A stretch of DNA of 64,000 nucleotides from Malania oleifera. Lineage: Eukaryota > Streptophyta > Magnoliopsida > Santalales > Ximeniaceae. The translations under genes and the position numbers were made by a program. The stretch spans positions 100,006,991 through 100,070,990 of the forward strand of contig NC_080423.1 of NCBI RefSeq assembly GCF_029873635.1. Direction: 5' to 3'. Under the pieces are notes generated by a model. The model ran no database searches and was not told where the DNA came from. It worked only from the letters and a program-made list of their open reading frames with translations. This document shows, piece by piece, positions 11,261 to 23,590 of the stretch; the first letter of the stretch is position 1; the number at the start of each line of letters is the position of its first letter.

Positions 11261-13600
11261 GATTGATATGTAATAACTATTCTCAAATTTCATAATACGA
11301 GTGTTTTTTTTTTTTTCTTATTATATGTTGAATGAAATAATTAAGAATATATAAATAATAATTGTTCCTTGATTCCTAAAATTTGAACTATATTTCATCT
11401 TATTCTAATGAATAGATATTCTATTGAATCAAACAAGGTGTGAAAGAGTTCTTTAGTAATTGTCGAAAATTTAGAGATGTAACATTATATTCAAAAAATT
11501 CAACATGTGTTTATGAAATTTATCCATATAAGTAATGAAATTCCGAATGATTTTTAATAAAATTTATGTTATTTTAAAAAAATTTCATAAATTTGAAGCT
11601 AAGATGTGCCCGTACTCTAAAATATATGGTATACGCGGTGGACCTAAAAGCATGGAATATTGTTACAGCTCGATTACCGATCGATATGTACCAAGTATGC
11701 ATTATTAATTTATTTTATTTTTAAAAATTATAAGCATGTTCTTGGCACAGGTGTGGTTATATCTTTATTAATTTCAAAAAATTTAAATTTGGATATAATG
11801 TATAAATTCAAAATTTATGAGCTAAAAATTTTAAAATTTGTTTTTTTAAGAGACAATTTACCTAATTAATTTGTTGTGTGTTTTGCATTATTGTACCATA
11901 ATGAGATTATTAATGTACGATCTACTTGCATTACATGTTTTCTTTAAGAAAAATATTTAAGGTACGACACGATTATCTCATTTATGTTTTTTGAAATTTT
12001 AATAACAAGTCTAATAATTTTACAACATATATATGTTTTAATTATTGAATTTAATGTACCTTGGTAGTAATTTGTAATAGATTTTTTAAAAATCATTGTA
12101 TTACTTGCATTTTTATTGTACTAAAGATTTGTAGAGTCAAAATGAGTTTAATCAAAATAAACAAAGGTCTTATGACTTGAATTGGGCAACCATTAATTAA
12201 AAAAATTCATTTTTCATATATTGTCCATCTTTACGTTTCTAATTAAGAGACTTGTCATAAAATTACTTCTATTCTAACAAATTATAATTACAAAAAAAAA
12301 AATGTTCTATTTTCTTAATTTGCAAACAACATGAGATTAAATTTTAATTTCAAAATTTAGATTTTATATTAATAATTTTTTGATAAATTGAAATCTTACT
12401 TAGGGTTGGTATGAGCTCTTGGGAAGATTAGTCTGTTTTTCTTAAAGTAACTTTTATCCATTGAACGACGACCCTTTTACTCGGCACCGTCGCATCCTTA
12501 AGAGCAGAAAGCCAAGAAAGTTGGTGACCTGATGTTCGAAGATAAGCCTTTTTAAAAGAATTCTCTATGCCTATAAAAATAATAATAATAATAATAATTT
12601 CTTGTTAGTAAGCAAAAGTTAAAATGCAATGTTTGTTTAATGTTGAAAACAACTTATCATTCAATTATGTCGTAAATAATAAATCAATTTTAATTTTACC
12701 ATTTAAATAAATTTTTATCCTGAGTTCAAATATAAATCATCGTTAAAATAATGATGAATTGTTTGACTTTCAATCGTGCAAATGGGTTGAGGAATTGACC
12801 AATGTAAAAAAAAAAAAAAAATTTATAAAATAGGTTAACAGACCAAACTTAGCATCATCAACCTTAATTATTATAAATTTCGTAATACTTAATTCATTCT
12901 TAGTTGAAATGTTCAACCTACGCTTATGTAAATCTCAAATAAAACTTACTCGGTAATTCTCTTGCAGCCGAAACAGTTGTCGAATCTCAAATTTAAAATT
13001 TTCAATCCTCTCCCTTTGTAATAATAAAATATCAATAGTTAACATGTGCATTTGGTAATGAGCATTTTTTTTTCTTTTTTACTTTTGACTTTCCAAAATC
13101 AACATTAAAACTACTACTCATTATGTTCTAAAAAAATGGCAAAAATTAAAGAAAACTATCAATTTATCCCTAAAATAAATATAATCTTAATAATAAAAAT
13201 GTTAATTTTCTCGACAATCTTATAAAAGTATATCCAAAACTTGATATGGTGCTGCCATACACAAATCATTACATAAGTTTTTTAATTCGGTGTGATGTTT
13301 TTCTAAGTCGTGTGCGTTATTGAAATTTAAAAAATATTAGAAAAATGAAAGAAAATATCACGAAATCAATATTTTCATATTTGGTTATGAAGTAAACTAA
13401 GAAAGAAAATAAAAATACAAATAAGTAAAAATTTGATTTTATAAATCATTAATATTTAATTTTTCTTACTTTTTAGTCATATTAAAATAAATTTTTATTT
13501 TAAATAATATCTCATATATAAGGAAAATATAATGAAAAAGAGTTTTCTCCTTATTTTCTTTTGCTAAGGAAAATCCTTGATTCATATAAACTTTAATGTT
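11261..13600. other. AT-rich intergenic region
   Basis: No convincing gene. There are several AAT and A runs (for example about 12576-12600). A stretch at 12405-12550 with higher GC ('cggcaccgtcgcatcctt') looks like part of an unplaced repeat. The short frame at 11660-11869 is AT-composition noise. Confidence 0.4.
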
Positions 13601-13604
13601 GCAT

Positions 13605-13885
13605 TTGAGAGCATGAACGGACCATAAATTTAGATTTTGATGGATTTAGACTTTTTTTTTTAAATAATCCGAGAACTCTAACTATCATCGCGTCACTTTG
13701 GACACCATGGTGGGACACCAAATCTGGGAGGTGGAAGCCACCCACCCGTGGTAATTTACCGGGGTAAACGGGGAATCGAACGCGTAACCTTGGGGTTATC
13801 AAAGTCGCCTTTAGACAAATTTTAGTACAATTTTATATTACATTTTATTCAAATTAAATACAAATATAAATTTAAGGTTATTTAA
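13605..13885. mobile_element. AT-rich MITE interrupted by a SINE
   Basis: The outer sequence (13605-13651 joined to 13817-13885) reads ...gatggatttagac / aaattttagtacaatttt..., with inverted ends 'ccataaatttagatttt' and 'aaatataaatttaaggt'. Similar short palindromic elements lie at about 20555-20690, 60510-60640 and 62165-62265. The insertion splits it at a tttagac site. Confidence 0.5.
13652..13809 (-). mobile_element. Short SINE, minus strand, with 7-bp TSD
   Basis: The target duplication tttagac is at 13645-13651 and 13810-13816. The plus strand starts with a poly(T) run, the complement of a poly(A) tail. On the minus strand near the 5' end is a strong pol III B box (gcgttcgattcccc). The A box is not evident, so the head may be truncated. 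Unrelated to the SINE at 5065 and 10879. Confidence 0.55.
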
Positions 13886-14500
13886 AAGATTGCCACGTAA
13901 TATTCAAGATACATATTGATAAAATTTTCAGGAAAAAATAATAATAATAACAACTACACGCTACTCAGGAATGACCCAGATCAGCTGGACTTATTCCCGC
14001 ACAGCCAAACACAGCCCACCTCCAAGTCACACGTCAGCCACGCTAGCATGTTCTAAGCAGTTGACTTTATAAGAAATACCAATAATGCCCTTCCCATAAT
14101 TTTTACACTTTTCCGAACTGACACAAAATACCGATACTGCCCTTTCCAGCTGAACCGGTGCAGCTCATTGAAGCAGGAACATTGAATTGGTGTGCGCGAG
14201 TTACACTGAATCACTCTACGTAAAGTGATTATGATTACTGTAATTTTAATGTTAATACATAGTGTGAACACGGCATTAACGCTGTAATGATTTTATTTAA
14301 TGTTTTTCCAATTTGATTATTACATCTGGAAACCATTTTTTGGTACGCGGAATTCACATGTTGTAGGACGATTGGCCAACCCAAATCTCTCATCTTCGTT
14401 TCCTTTTCTTCCTCTTGGGTTTTGATTACCCGTGTTAAGCTTTTAATGGGGAGCTAGCTAGGCGGTGTTTTGTTTTATGAAGCTGTTTTTTGGAAGCAGT
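13886..14500. other. Upstream region of the CSLD gene
   Basis: No gene is seen. The region becomes less AT-rich towards 14350-14450 ('gtaggacgattggccaaccc', which includes a CCAAT-like 'ttggcc' core) and probably holds the promoter of the CSLD gene. Confidence 0.4.
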
Positions 14501-14510
14501 TTTTGTGTTT

Positions 14511-14518
14511 TATAAAAA
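14511..14518 (+). promoter_or_regulatory. Candidate TATA box of the CSLD gene
   Basis: TATAAAAA lies just before an 'agaagaagaagagg' purine stretch. A transcription start about 30 bases downstream would give a 5' leader that includes the (CT)n tract at 14690-14709, common in plant leaders. Inferred from position only. Confidence 0.45.
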
Positions 14519-14854
14519 CAGAATAAGAAGAAGAAGAAGAGGAAGAAGAAGAAGCATAGGAATTTTTTAAAAAAGTGGGGAGCTCGAGGAAACTTCTGTG
14601 TTGATCGAATATTTAATGGACTTGTTGTGAGTGTTTCTGTCGTGTCCATTTCATGGTTTTGCGGTAATGCTCGCCACTTACTCTCTACTCTCTCTCTCTC
14701 TCTCTCTCTGTGAAGGGCATTAGTAGACGCGTGGAGATGAAATCAGATTAAATCGGAATCACTTGCATTGTGAGGCTTTCTTCAGATTCAATTGCTGGTT
14801 TTGTATCTAAGACATTTTTGTGAAGATCGGCCATGAGATTTGCATTATAAAGAG

Positions 14855-15455
14855 GTATTTCTCTCTTAAATAAATCCTAGTTTGCTGAGTTTCTTTTTTT
14901 TTTTAAAAGATGAAAAATATCTTGCCCATTTTTTTCTCGGGATCATTCTCCGATTTTTTTGGGACATCCTCCGATTTTTCTGGGTCTGGTGAATCGCAGA
15001 CTTTGCTTTACTGTTAACAGTGTTAATGCTACAAATATATGGTTTCCGTTTTGTTTTTTAAGTTTATTTTGGTTTTTTGATTGTTCTTCGAAGTGTTCAA
15101 GTGCCGGACCGTTTGGTGGCTGAGAAATCTGAGGAAAATGAAAAGAATTTTGAGGTTTTTGGGATTCATGATTTGGGATTGAGGGATCAAACTCAAAAAA
15201 CTTCAGACAAGTGACCCTATGAATATGATCTATTCAGTTAAATACTCATTTTCTATGACATGATTGTTTCAATTTATACCATTCGGGACAAAAATAATTG
15301 CGCTTAATTATTTTTTTTCCCTGGATTTCCTTGATAGAGACCAAGAAATGGTTTAAATTTAAACTTTGTTTTGAGGATATTATTACCAAATTCTGAGATC
15401 AAGCCATTTGGAACAATGCTGATAGATTTTGAATTTCGTTTTAATGAAACTTCAG
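14855..15455 (+). other. Probable intron in the CSLD 5' UTR
   Basis: A donor-like aaagag|gtattt at 14854/14855 and an acceptor aacttcag|gatt at 15455/15456 bracket T-rich DNA, leaving a short leader directly before the ATG at 15488. Splicing is inferred. A leader intron is common in plant genes with long leaders. Confidence 0.4.
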
Positions 15456-15487
15456 GATTTGGGTTTGAGGATTGGTAGTGTTGAAGT

Positions 15488-18400
15488 ATGGCATCGAAGT
15501 CCTTCAAACCAACCCAATCATCGTTATCGAATAGTTCAGATGCGTCTGATGTGCATCACAGTAAGCCCCCCCTGCCTCCCACAGTCACATTTGGCAGGAG
15601 AACCTCATCGGGTCGTTACATAAGCTACTCAAGAGATGATCTTGATAGTGAACTTGCAAATACTGACTATATGGTGCACCTACCGCCCACACCCGACAAC
15701 CAGCCAATGCAGGGAAATGGGGATCCTACAATGTCAGAGAGGGTTGAAGAGCAATTTGTGTCAAATTCACTTTTTACGGGTGGATCCCACTGCATACCGC
15801 GTGCTCATCTCATGAACAGGGTGATTGAATCCCACCCGAGTCATCCGCAAATGGCTGGTATGAAAGGATCTCATTGTGCAGTTCCAGGGTGCGACGGGAG
15901 AGTAATGAGTGATGAACGAGGCAATGACATTATCCCTTGTGAATGTGACTACAAAATATGTAGGGATTGTTATTTGGATGCAGTTAAAACAGGTGATGGT
16001 TTGTGTCCGGGATGTAAAGAGCCCTACAAGGCCACAGATTTGGATGAAAAGGCAGTGGACAACACCCGGAATCTCCCGATGTTACCACCTGCTGGGATGT
16101 CCAAAATGGAGAGAAGGTTGTCTTTGATGAAGTCAACAAAGTCAGGGCTGATGAGAAGCCAGACTGGGGATTTTGATCACACCCGGTGGTTGTTTGAAAC
16201 AAGGGGGACATATGGATATGGGAATGCTATATGGCCAAAGGAAGGAAGTCTTGGGAATGACAAAGATGATGGGGTTGTTGAGCCGATGGAATTGATGAAC
16301 AAACCATGGAGACCACTCACTCGAAAACTAAATATACCAGCTGCTGTTCTCAGCCCATACCGGTATGTTTAGTGTTTCATGATGTTTTATCTTGCTGTTT
16401 TCTTCCTTGGGTTTCTTGTGTGCCTTTGTGACGTGGATTAAATAGTCTTACCATTTCCTTTCATGTTTAATGAATTGAATTTTTTAGCTTTCGATCACAA
16501 TCATTTGATGATGTGGTGTGGAGAAAGAAAGCTTTAAACTGGTACCTTCATGCTGCACCAGTTATATGTGTATCAAATGCCTTTAAAAATACCATAGTGC
16601 TTTCAGACTATGAGTTCCAGACCAAAAGTTTTGAGGACTAGAGCAATAATATCAACAAAAAGCCTCAAGACTCGCTACATATAATGTTCATATCACTGTT
16701 TTAAATTATTGTTAACAATTTATTTTTAAATTCAATATTGAAAAATCAAAAATAAAAAAACCATCACATGCAACGCTGATGAATTTATTTTTGAGTTGTG
16801 TGCAAATTCCGGTATCAGTTGTATAATTGTGAAAATGATAGCAAATACTGTAAATAATTTGAGTTCTGTCCTGAGAAAGTGGTCCTGTACAAGATAAAGT
16901 GGCTTCTACCAAAAGCTTTGAAATTATAAATTGTTAATGTGTTCCATTCATGTTTGCAGGCTTCTAATATTTATTAGGATGGTCGCTCTTGGGCTGCTCT
17001 TGGTGTGGAGGGTTAAGCACCCTAACAATGATGCAGTCTGGCTATGGGGGATGTCTGTAGTTTGCGAAATCTGGTTTGCCTTTTCTTGGCTGCTTGACCA
17101 ACTGCCTAAACTCTGTCCTGTTAATCGTTCTGCCGACCTCAGTGTCTTGAAAGAGAAGTTTGAAACACCTTTTATGGAAAACAATGAAAAATCAGATCTC
17201 CCAGGCATAGATGTCTTTGTGTCCACTGCAGATCCAGAGAAGGAGCCACCACTTGTCACCGCAAACACCATCTTGTCTATTTTAGCCTCCGATTATCCAG
17301 TTGAAAAGCTTGCTTGCTATGTTTCTGACGATGGAGGTGCACTTCTAACCTTTGAAGCCATGGCTGAAGCTGCTAGTTTTTCCAATTTATGGGTGCCTTT
17401 TTGCCGTAAACATGGCATTGAGCCCCGAAATCCTGATTCTTATTTCAATTTGAAGAGGGATCCTTACAAGAACAAAATAAAGACAGATTTTGTCAAGGAT
17501 CGTAGGCGGGTAAAGCGTGAGTATGATGAGTTCAAGATCCGGATCAATGGCCTGCCTGAGTCTATCCGACGCCGGTCTGACGCCTATCATGCCCGTGAGG
17601 AAATCAGGGCTATGAAGCTTCAGAGGCAGAACAAACATGATGATGAACCTATGGAGGTTGTGAAGATCCCAAAAGCTACGTGGATGGCTGATGGAACTCA
17701 CTGGCCAGGAACTTGGTTGAATCCAGCTCCTGAGCACTCTAAGGGTGATCATGCTGCAATAATACAGGTATTATTTACTTCCAGAGCTCCTATTATTTCT
17801 GTTTCTTTGATTATTATACGGCTAAGGCTGTTTTATATTGGGTCTGCTAACTACATTGCAGTATATTAGTTTGTAAAGATTATTTAGTGCTCTTTGGCTT
17901 TAAAAAGTGGAAAAGAAGAGTGGATAAAGGGATTAAGTTATACTAGTAGCTGAACATGGTTTTATTAAGTGATGCAGGTGATGTTGAAACCTCCAAGTGA
18001 TGACCCACTGCATGGCACTGTTGATGATTCCAATCTGATTGACCTTACTAATGTTGATATCCGTCTCCCCTTGCTTGTTTATGTTTCCCGTGAGAAGCGT
18101 CCTGGCTATGATCACAACAAGAAGGCAGGGGCCATGAATGCCCTGGTTCGAGCCTCTGCCATTATGTCTAATGGCCCCTTCATTCTCAATCTTGACTGTG
18201 ACCACTACATCTACAACTCGGAGGCCATGAGAGAAGGCATGTGTTTCATGATGGATCGAGGTGGGGATCGCATTTGCTATGTCCAGTTCCCTCAGAGGTT
18301 TGAGGGAATAGACCCGTCAGATCGATATGCTAATCACAACACTGTTTTCTTTGATGTCAACATGCGTGCCCTTGATGGGCTTCAGGGCCCAGTTTATGTT

Positions 18401-19735
18401 GGAACTGGGTGCCTCTTTCGAAGGATGGCCCTTTATGGTTTTGACCCTCCTCGATCAAAAGAACGTTCCCCTGGTCTGTTTGATTGTTGCTTTTCCCGTC
18501 GCAAAAAGAATGGCACTGTTGTTCACACCCATGAAGAGAATAGGGCCCTGAGAATGGGTGACTCTGATGATGACGATTTTAACCTCCCATTGCAACCCAA
18601 GAAGTTTGGGAACTCAAATTTTTTCATTGATTCAATCCCTGTGGCAGAGTTCCAAGGCCGTCCCCTTGCAGATCATCCATCTGTAAAGAATGGACGACCG
18701 CCCGGTGCTCTCACTATTCCTCGGGCTCTGCTTGATGCATCAACTGTTGCAGAGGCAATCAATGCTGTTTCCTGCTGGTATGAGGATAAGACTGAGTGGG
18801 GACATCGTGTAGGGTGGATTTATGGATCTGTTACTGAAGACGTGGTCACAGGATATAGGATGCACAACAGGGGATGGAAATCAGTTTATTGCGTCACCAA
18901 GCGGGATGCCTTTCGGGGGACTGCACCAATCAATCTCACAGATAGACTCCATCAAGTCCTTCGCTGGGCTACTGGCTCAGTTGAGATATTCTTCTCTCGC
19001 AACAATGCCCTCCTGGCCACCCGTAAAATGAAGATTTTGCAGAGGATAGCATACCTCAATGTTGGAATCTACCCATTTACCTCAATATTCTTGATTGTGT
19101 ATTGCTTTCTTCCTGCCCTTTCCCTCTTCTCTGGCCAGTTCATTGTCCAGACCCTCAATGTCACTTTCCTTGTTTATCTCTTAATCATCACGGTTACTCT
19201 CTGTACACTTGCTGTACTGGAGGTCAAGTGGTCAGGTATTGAGCTAGAGGAGTGGTGGCGGAATGAGCAATTTTGGTTGATTGGAGGCACCAGTGCGCAC
19301 CTTGCTGCTGTGCTTCAGGGTCTTCTGAAAGTCATTGCTGGGATTGAAATATCTTTTACTTTGACATCAAAATCAGCTGGTGATGACCTTGATGATGAGT
19401 TTGCTGATCTTTACATCTTCAAATGGACATCTCTGATGATCCCACCAATCACAATTATGATGGTTAACTTAATTGCAATAGCAGTTGGGTTTAGCCGAAC
19501 AATATACAGCACTATACCACAGTGGAGTCGTCTGATTGGTGGTGTTTTCTTTAGTTTCTGGGTTTTGGCACATCTTTACCCTTTTGCTAAAGGTTTGATG
19601 GGAAGACGAGGGAGGACACCGACCATTGTTTTTGTCTGGTCAGGACTTATTGCAATCACCATTTCTCTCCTCTGGGTGGCAATCAGTCCTCCATCAGGTA
19701 CCAATCAAATTGGAGGCTCATTCCAGTTTCCCTGA
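15488..19735 (+). CDS. CSLD: Cellulose synthase-like protein D (CSLD2/CSLD3 group), intact
   Basis: Three exons, 15488-16362, 16960-17767 and 17978-19735, with GT-AG introns and matching phases, encode 1146 aa, normal for CSLD. Residues 1-120 include the CSLD-type [25 protein letters not shown]-like Cys cluster (C130, 135, 151, 153, 158, 161, 173, 176) follows. Transmembrane segments start at about 293-340. The GT2 motifs are all present: DDG (about 415-417), DCD (634-636), TED (847-849) and QVLRW (887-891). A C-terminal multi-span domain ends in GGSFQFP. CSLD proteins are membrane beta-glucan synthases of tip growth and cell-plate formation. The N-terminal sequence favours the CSLD2/3 (root hair) group over CSLD5, but this is by memory, not a tree. 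No defects seen. Confidence 0.97.
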
Positions 19736-21218
19736 TAGATATACATATTTTTTTCTCATTCAAGAAGGTTCTGCTTTGGAAATTCTTGTTATTATTTTTT
19801 TTCCTCAACAATCTGTTGAACAAACTAAATATGCTTTTATAGCTTGTGCACAAATTCAATTAGTAGTAGCTGTGTTTTTTAGCAGTTTGGGAAAGAAAGT
19901 GGGGGTGAGAGAACAAAGAATATTGTATCCTGTTGACATTTATTTCTTTACTTTTTTCAATAATTGTTAAATGGATTCAAAATTTTTAGTTGTTTAAATG
20001 CTTCATTTTTTTTTTAATGGGGGATTAGCAGTTGCACTTATATGATTTATTTAGTAATTCAACAGTGCAAATGTGAGCCTAAGATGACTGGAGTTTTTTT
20101 TCACTTTATTTATTTACTCATTTGTGATTTATAGCAGAGTTGCTTGGCGGAATCCATCCCATGATTGTTTTGCTGTATGGTATGGCAAAGCATGGATTCT
20201 AGATTCAGGATGGTCACTATTTTAGTGTTTGGGAATATATATTTCAAGGCATGGATTTAAATTTGCTTGAATTTGAATATAATTAAAAAATAGTTGCTTT
20301 GTATAAAAATCCCTACAAATTCAAATTCAAGAACTTACTCCAAAACACTTGGGGAGTCTCATATGAAAATTATCTATGCATTAAATTCAATGGTTTGAAT
20401 TGGAGTGCATGGATGAAGAGGGCTTTGTACTTCCTTTTCATTCAAGTTCCATTATTTGGCACATTATTTTCATAATGGAACCATTCAAATTTAAAGGGAA
20501 GTCAGAATCCATCTTGGTATTTCACACTCCAAATCTTGTGCATGACCAAACTATAGGAACCCTGATGCTGCCTATGGGAGCATGTATTTTGGGCCTTGAA
20601 TTTGGATTTGGACAAAATTTAATATAATTTTATATTATATTTTTAAAAAAATCCATACAAATTCAAATCTGTTTTCAAATTTGGTTACACCCATCGGTTA
20701 CCAGGGGCTACTTATGTTGCTAGTAGAACTCTGAAAAGATATATTGCCTCATATGCAAATTTATGTTATATAAGATTAACAAATAATTATATAATTTAAT
20801 ATTAACAAAACCTACCATGCATTTTGATTTCTTCCTAGTCATCTTCCACATTTTATGCACTATGGGGGCAGGGCATACTTGTTCTGCCCCAATTTTGAAT
20901 CAAATGAGGAGAGAAAATTGGTCATTGAGATAGGAAGGTAACAGAAAAGTATACTTGGGCTATGTTCTTGGGGATAAAGTCTATAAAAAATTTATTTATT
21001 TTTTTAAAAAAGGGGGAAAACTATGCTTACTTCTACTTCCCCTCAGGGATTGAGAACTCCCAATCATGTAGGAAGCATGATGTTAGTTGTTGAGGCAGCA
21101 CAGATGCATGTTCAAGCTAACCTCAACCTCAATTCAAAAACTCAAAAGTAGATACATTCCTCCATCATAAGATCAAGTAAGTAAATTCTGCCATTCTCTC
21201 AGTACTACCAACTCCCAC
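19736..21218. other. CSLD 3' UTR and intergenic spacer to the FLA gene
   Basis: The CSLD 3' UTR runs from 19736 to roughly 19990 (T-rich, no perfect AATAAA seen). At about 20150-20690 there are palindromic AT-rich MITE-like repeats ('gaatttggatttggacaaaa'). The open frame at 20400-20627 lies inside that repeat and is not supported. The leader and promoter of the FLA gene should lie in the last 200 bases. Confidence 0.45.
20555..20690. mobile_element. AT-rich palindromic MITE
   Basis: 'ccttgaatttggatttggac' at one end and 'tccatacaaattcaaatctg' at the other form an inverted repeat around 'taatataattttatattata'. Same type as the elements at 13605, 60510 and 62165. Confidence 0.45.
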
Positions 21219-21977
21219 ATGGCAACTCACATGGTCAACCACTTGGTTCTTCTCCTTGCACTGATATTGCCAGCCGCTCCCACCAAGAGTATCCCTTCGA
21301 GAAGTCAGGACCTTCTTGTTGCCATTGAAGAGATGCAGAGAGCCAACTACTTCACCTTTGTCACTCTGATCAACATGTCCCCAGCCGACCTCTTTCGTGC
21401 CAGGAACATCACTTTTCTGATGCCCAACGATCGGTTGCTGTCGAATGGCATACTCTCAGGAACTGCTATCTCCGACTTCTTGCTCTTGCATTCCATCCCA
21501 TCCCCTTTGCTCTTTGACTATCTTGAGCACATCCCAAGTGGTTCAATCATCCCAACCTCAAAGCCAGAGTTCGTGCTCAAGATCAAAAACCATGGAAGAA
21601 GAAGCTTCTTTCTCAACAATGCAAGGATCATTAGCCCAAACATCTGTATCGCAGGATCTTCAATCCGATGTCATGGCATTGATGGGTTGTTGTCTGCAGA
21701 TAAGTTGACGTCAGAGCATAATTCTACAGTTCCTACACCAAAGTGTCCTAGTAGTAGTCCACCTCCTATTGTTGCAGCAACACCTCCTGCCCTCGTGGGG
21801 CACTCGCCGCCATCATTACCGCCACCTCCGCCCATCGCTCTTAGTCTTACCCCTTTGGTTGCCCCACCACCAGCACGTACGAACGTCCATTCAGAAAAGT
21901 CAGCTTCTTCTCCATGGCCATCTTACAGAGGATTATTGCCCCTAGTGATGCTCTTTGTTTTGGGGTTGTCAGTCTAG
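21219..21977 (+). CDS. Fasciclin-like arabinogalactan protein with one FAS1 domain
   Basis: A single exon encodes 252 aa; the stop is at 21975-21977. The N-terminus (MATHMVNHLVLLLALILPAA) is a signal peptide of about 24 aa. Residues about 28-165 form one FAS1 domain, with the H1-like segment NITFLMPNDRLL and a paired hydrophobic strand (SDFLLLHSIPSPLLFDYL). N-glycosylation sites occur at NMS, NIT and NST. Residues about 170-225 are Pro/Ser/Ala-rich (SSPPPIVAATPPAL, SLPPPPP), a target for prolyl hydroxylation and arabinogalactan addition. The last 18 residues are hydrophobic, consistent with a GPI-anchor signal. Such proteins sit at the plasma membrane and wall and affect wall assembly. It is shorter than two-FAS1 FLAs and resembles the small single-FAS1 group; the exact subclass is not assigned. 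Confidence 0.85.
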   Translation: MATHMVNHLVLLLALILPAAPTKSIPSRSQDLLVAIEEMQRANYFTFVTLINMSPADLFRARNITFLMPNDRLLSNGILSGTAISDFLLLHSIPSPLLFDYLEHIPSGSIIPTSKPEFVLKIKNHGRRSFFLNNARIISPNICIAGSSIRCHGIDGLLSADKLTSEHNSTVPTPKCPSSSPPPIVAATPPALVGHSPPSLPPPPPIALSLTPLVAPPPARTNVHSEKSASSPWPSYRGLLPLVMLFVLGLSV

Positions 21978-23328
21978 TGTTGAGGGGGAATTTGATAGAT
22001 GGCCTGAATGGTACTACTTACATAAAACACAAGGCATGCAATATTGCTACATCACCCAAAATACAAGGCTCCCATGCTGCACTGGGAATTTAGTGGACAT
22101 GGTGTAGACAGGCTTGCTTACATAATAGTACTATATATATATATATATATAGATGTTGACAATTGTACATGAGTTAATGAGCCATGCATCTTTTGTCTTG
22201 TGGTAAGATTCTTATGTAAGTGTGGAATAGCACTGTGTGCACAGGCAACAAGAGTCGAACCCAATAAGACACTACACATTAATCATCCAAAACTAGGAAA
22301 GAAAAGTTGTAGCATACCCCATATTCATATGTAAACAAATAAATAAATATATAAACATACACAACTTGGTAAGAGTGTTTGGGTAAGCTTTAAAATAGAT
22401 AAACGTCACAATGTTTAGAAACAAAAGCATATCTACTTTTTCCTAATAAATTCTTTCTTCGTTTTCTTTGGACAATATATATATATAAAATATTTGTGAA
22501 CCCAAAATATTTGGTTTTTTCAAAGAAAAAAAAATGTTCCCGTTTTTTTTTTTCCTTTTGATGGTGTAAGGAGAGACTAAACCCAGAGAGAGAGAGAGAG
22601 AGAACAGGCTTATTTTCTAGTTAGGATTATTTAAAGATGATTGGTTATTATTTAGTAACTGAAAGATAAGCAATTAAATGTTTAATTAGATGAATTGTGT
22701 GCTATATTATTACTTTTGCTTATTATTTTAACAAATTAGTAATGCAATTTCTGATTTGTTTTATTATGTAGATGATAATTATATCACATAGTGTTAGCTG
22801 TTGACACCAGATTCTGGTTTGGGGTGCGTCAGATTGGATGGAAATGTTATGCATGAGGATTCCCAATCAAGAAAGTTAAATTAGGGGCGAATAAGACTTT
22901 AGAAAATACGAAAATTGAAAACAAGAGTTCGAGAGTATGTGTGTCCTAATTGGGAAATAAAGAAGGAATAGATGTAGAAATGAAAATTGAGAAAATGTTG
23001 CAGAGCAAAAAACGCTTCAAGACACGTTGCAATGTCGTTTTCCTTAAAACGTTATTTGCTCCCACCAGATCAATGTGTATTGAGTTAGCAAATATGTTTT
23101 TGGGATACAATGAAACTTATAATATAATCTGATATCAGCTTTCGTTATACACAAATAAAAAACTGATCACAAATACCCTTAGAAGAATCTGAACAAATTT
23201 GTGGAATTCTATTTCTACAGATTACAGAACCTAAGATTGAAAAAGATATAATGTGAAATCTTTTTGAGAGAAAGAGAATGAGAGAATGATTGAATATTTT
23301 TATTATTCTTGGATTTAATTTTGCCTTT
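21978..23328. other. FLA 3' UTR and intergenic region
   Basis: The 3' UTR of the FLA gene is probably within 21978-22200. A (TA)n microsatellite lies at about 22132-22152 and a short (GA)n near 22585. A region from about 22800 on ('gttgacaccagattctggtt') may be part of a decayed repeat. No gene is supported. Confidence 0.4.
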
Positions 23329-23590
23329 AAATAGATAGAATTATGCCTTTCTCGAAAGGTTACATCTGTTCAAATCTATTTCATTAACTGTCATTTGCAA
23401 AGTAGATTTCTGAAATTGACTAGGCATCGACCTGGTCGCGTCTTGGTCGACATAGTCTGAAATAGATAGAATTATGCCTTTCTCAAAAGGTTACATTTGT
23501 TCAAATCTATTTCATTAACTGCCATTTGCAAAGTAGATTTCTGAAATTGACTAGGCATCGACCTGGTTGCATCTTGGTCGACAAAGTCTG
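23329..23590. repeat. 131-bp tandem direct duplication
   Basis: Two adjacent units, 23329-23459 and 23460-23590, both begin aaatagatagaattatgcc and end near 'cttggtcgaca.agtctg'. They differ at about seven positions (around 95% identity by eye), mostly transitions. The unit has no open frame and lies in a probable LTR-like or unclassified repeat. Confidence 0.85.

Noticed and set aside
13740-13809. Possible minus-strand tRNA gene (strong B box)
   Set aside because: No A box or acceptor stem pairing; poly(T) at the other end and a TSD mark a SINE.
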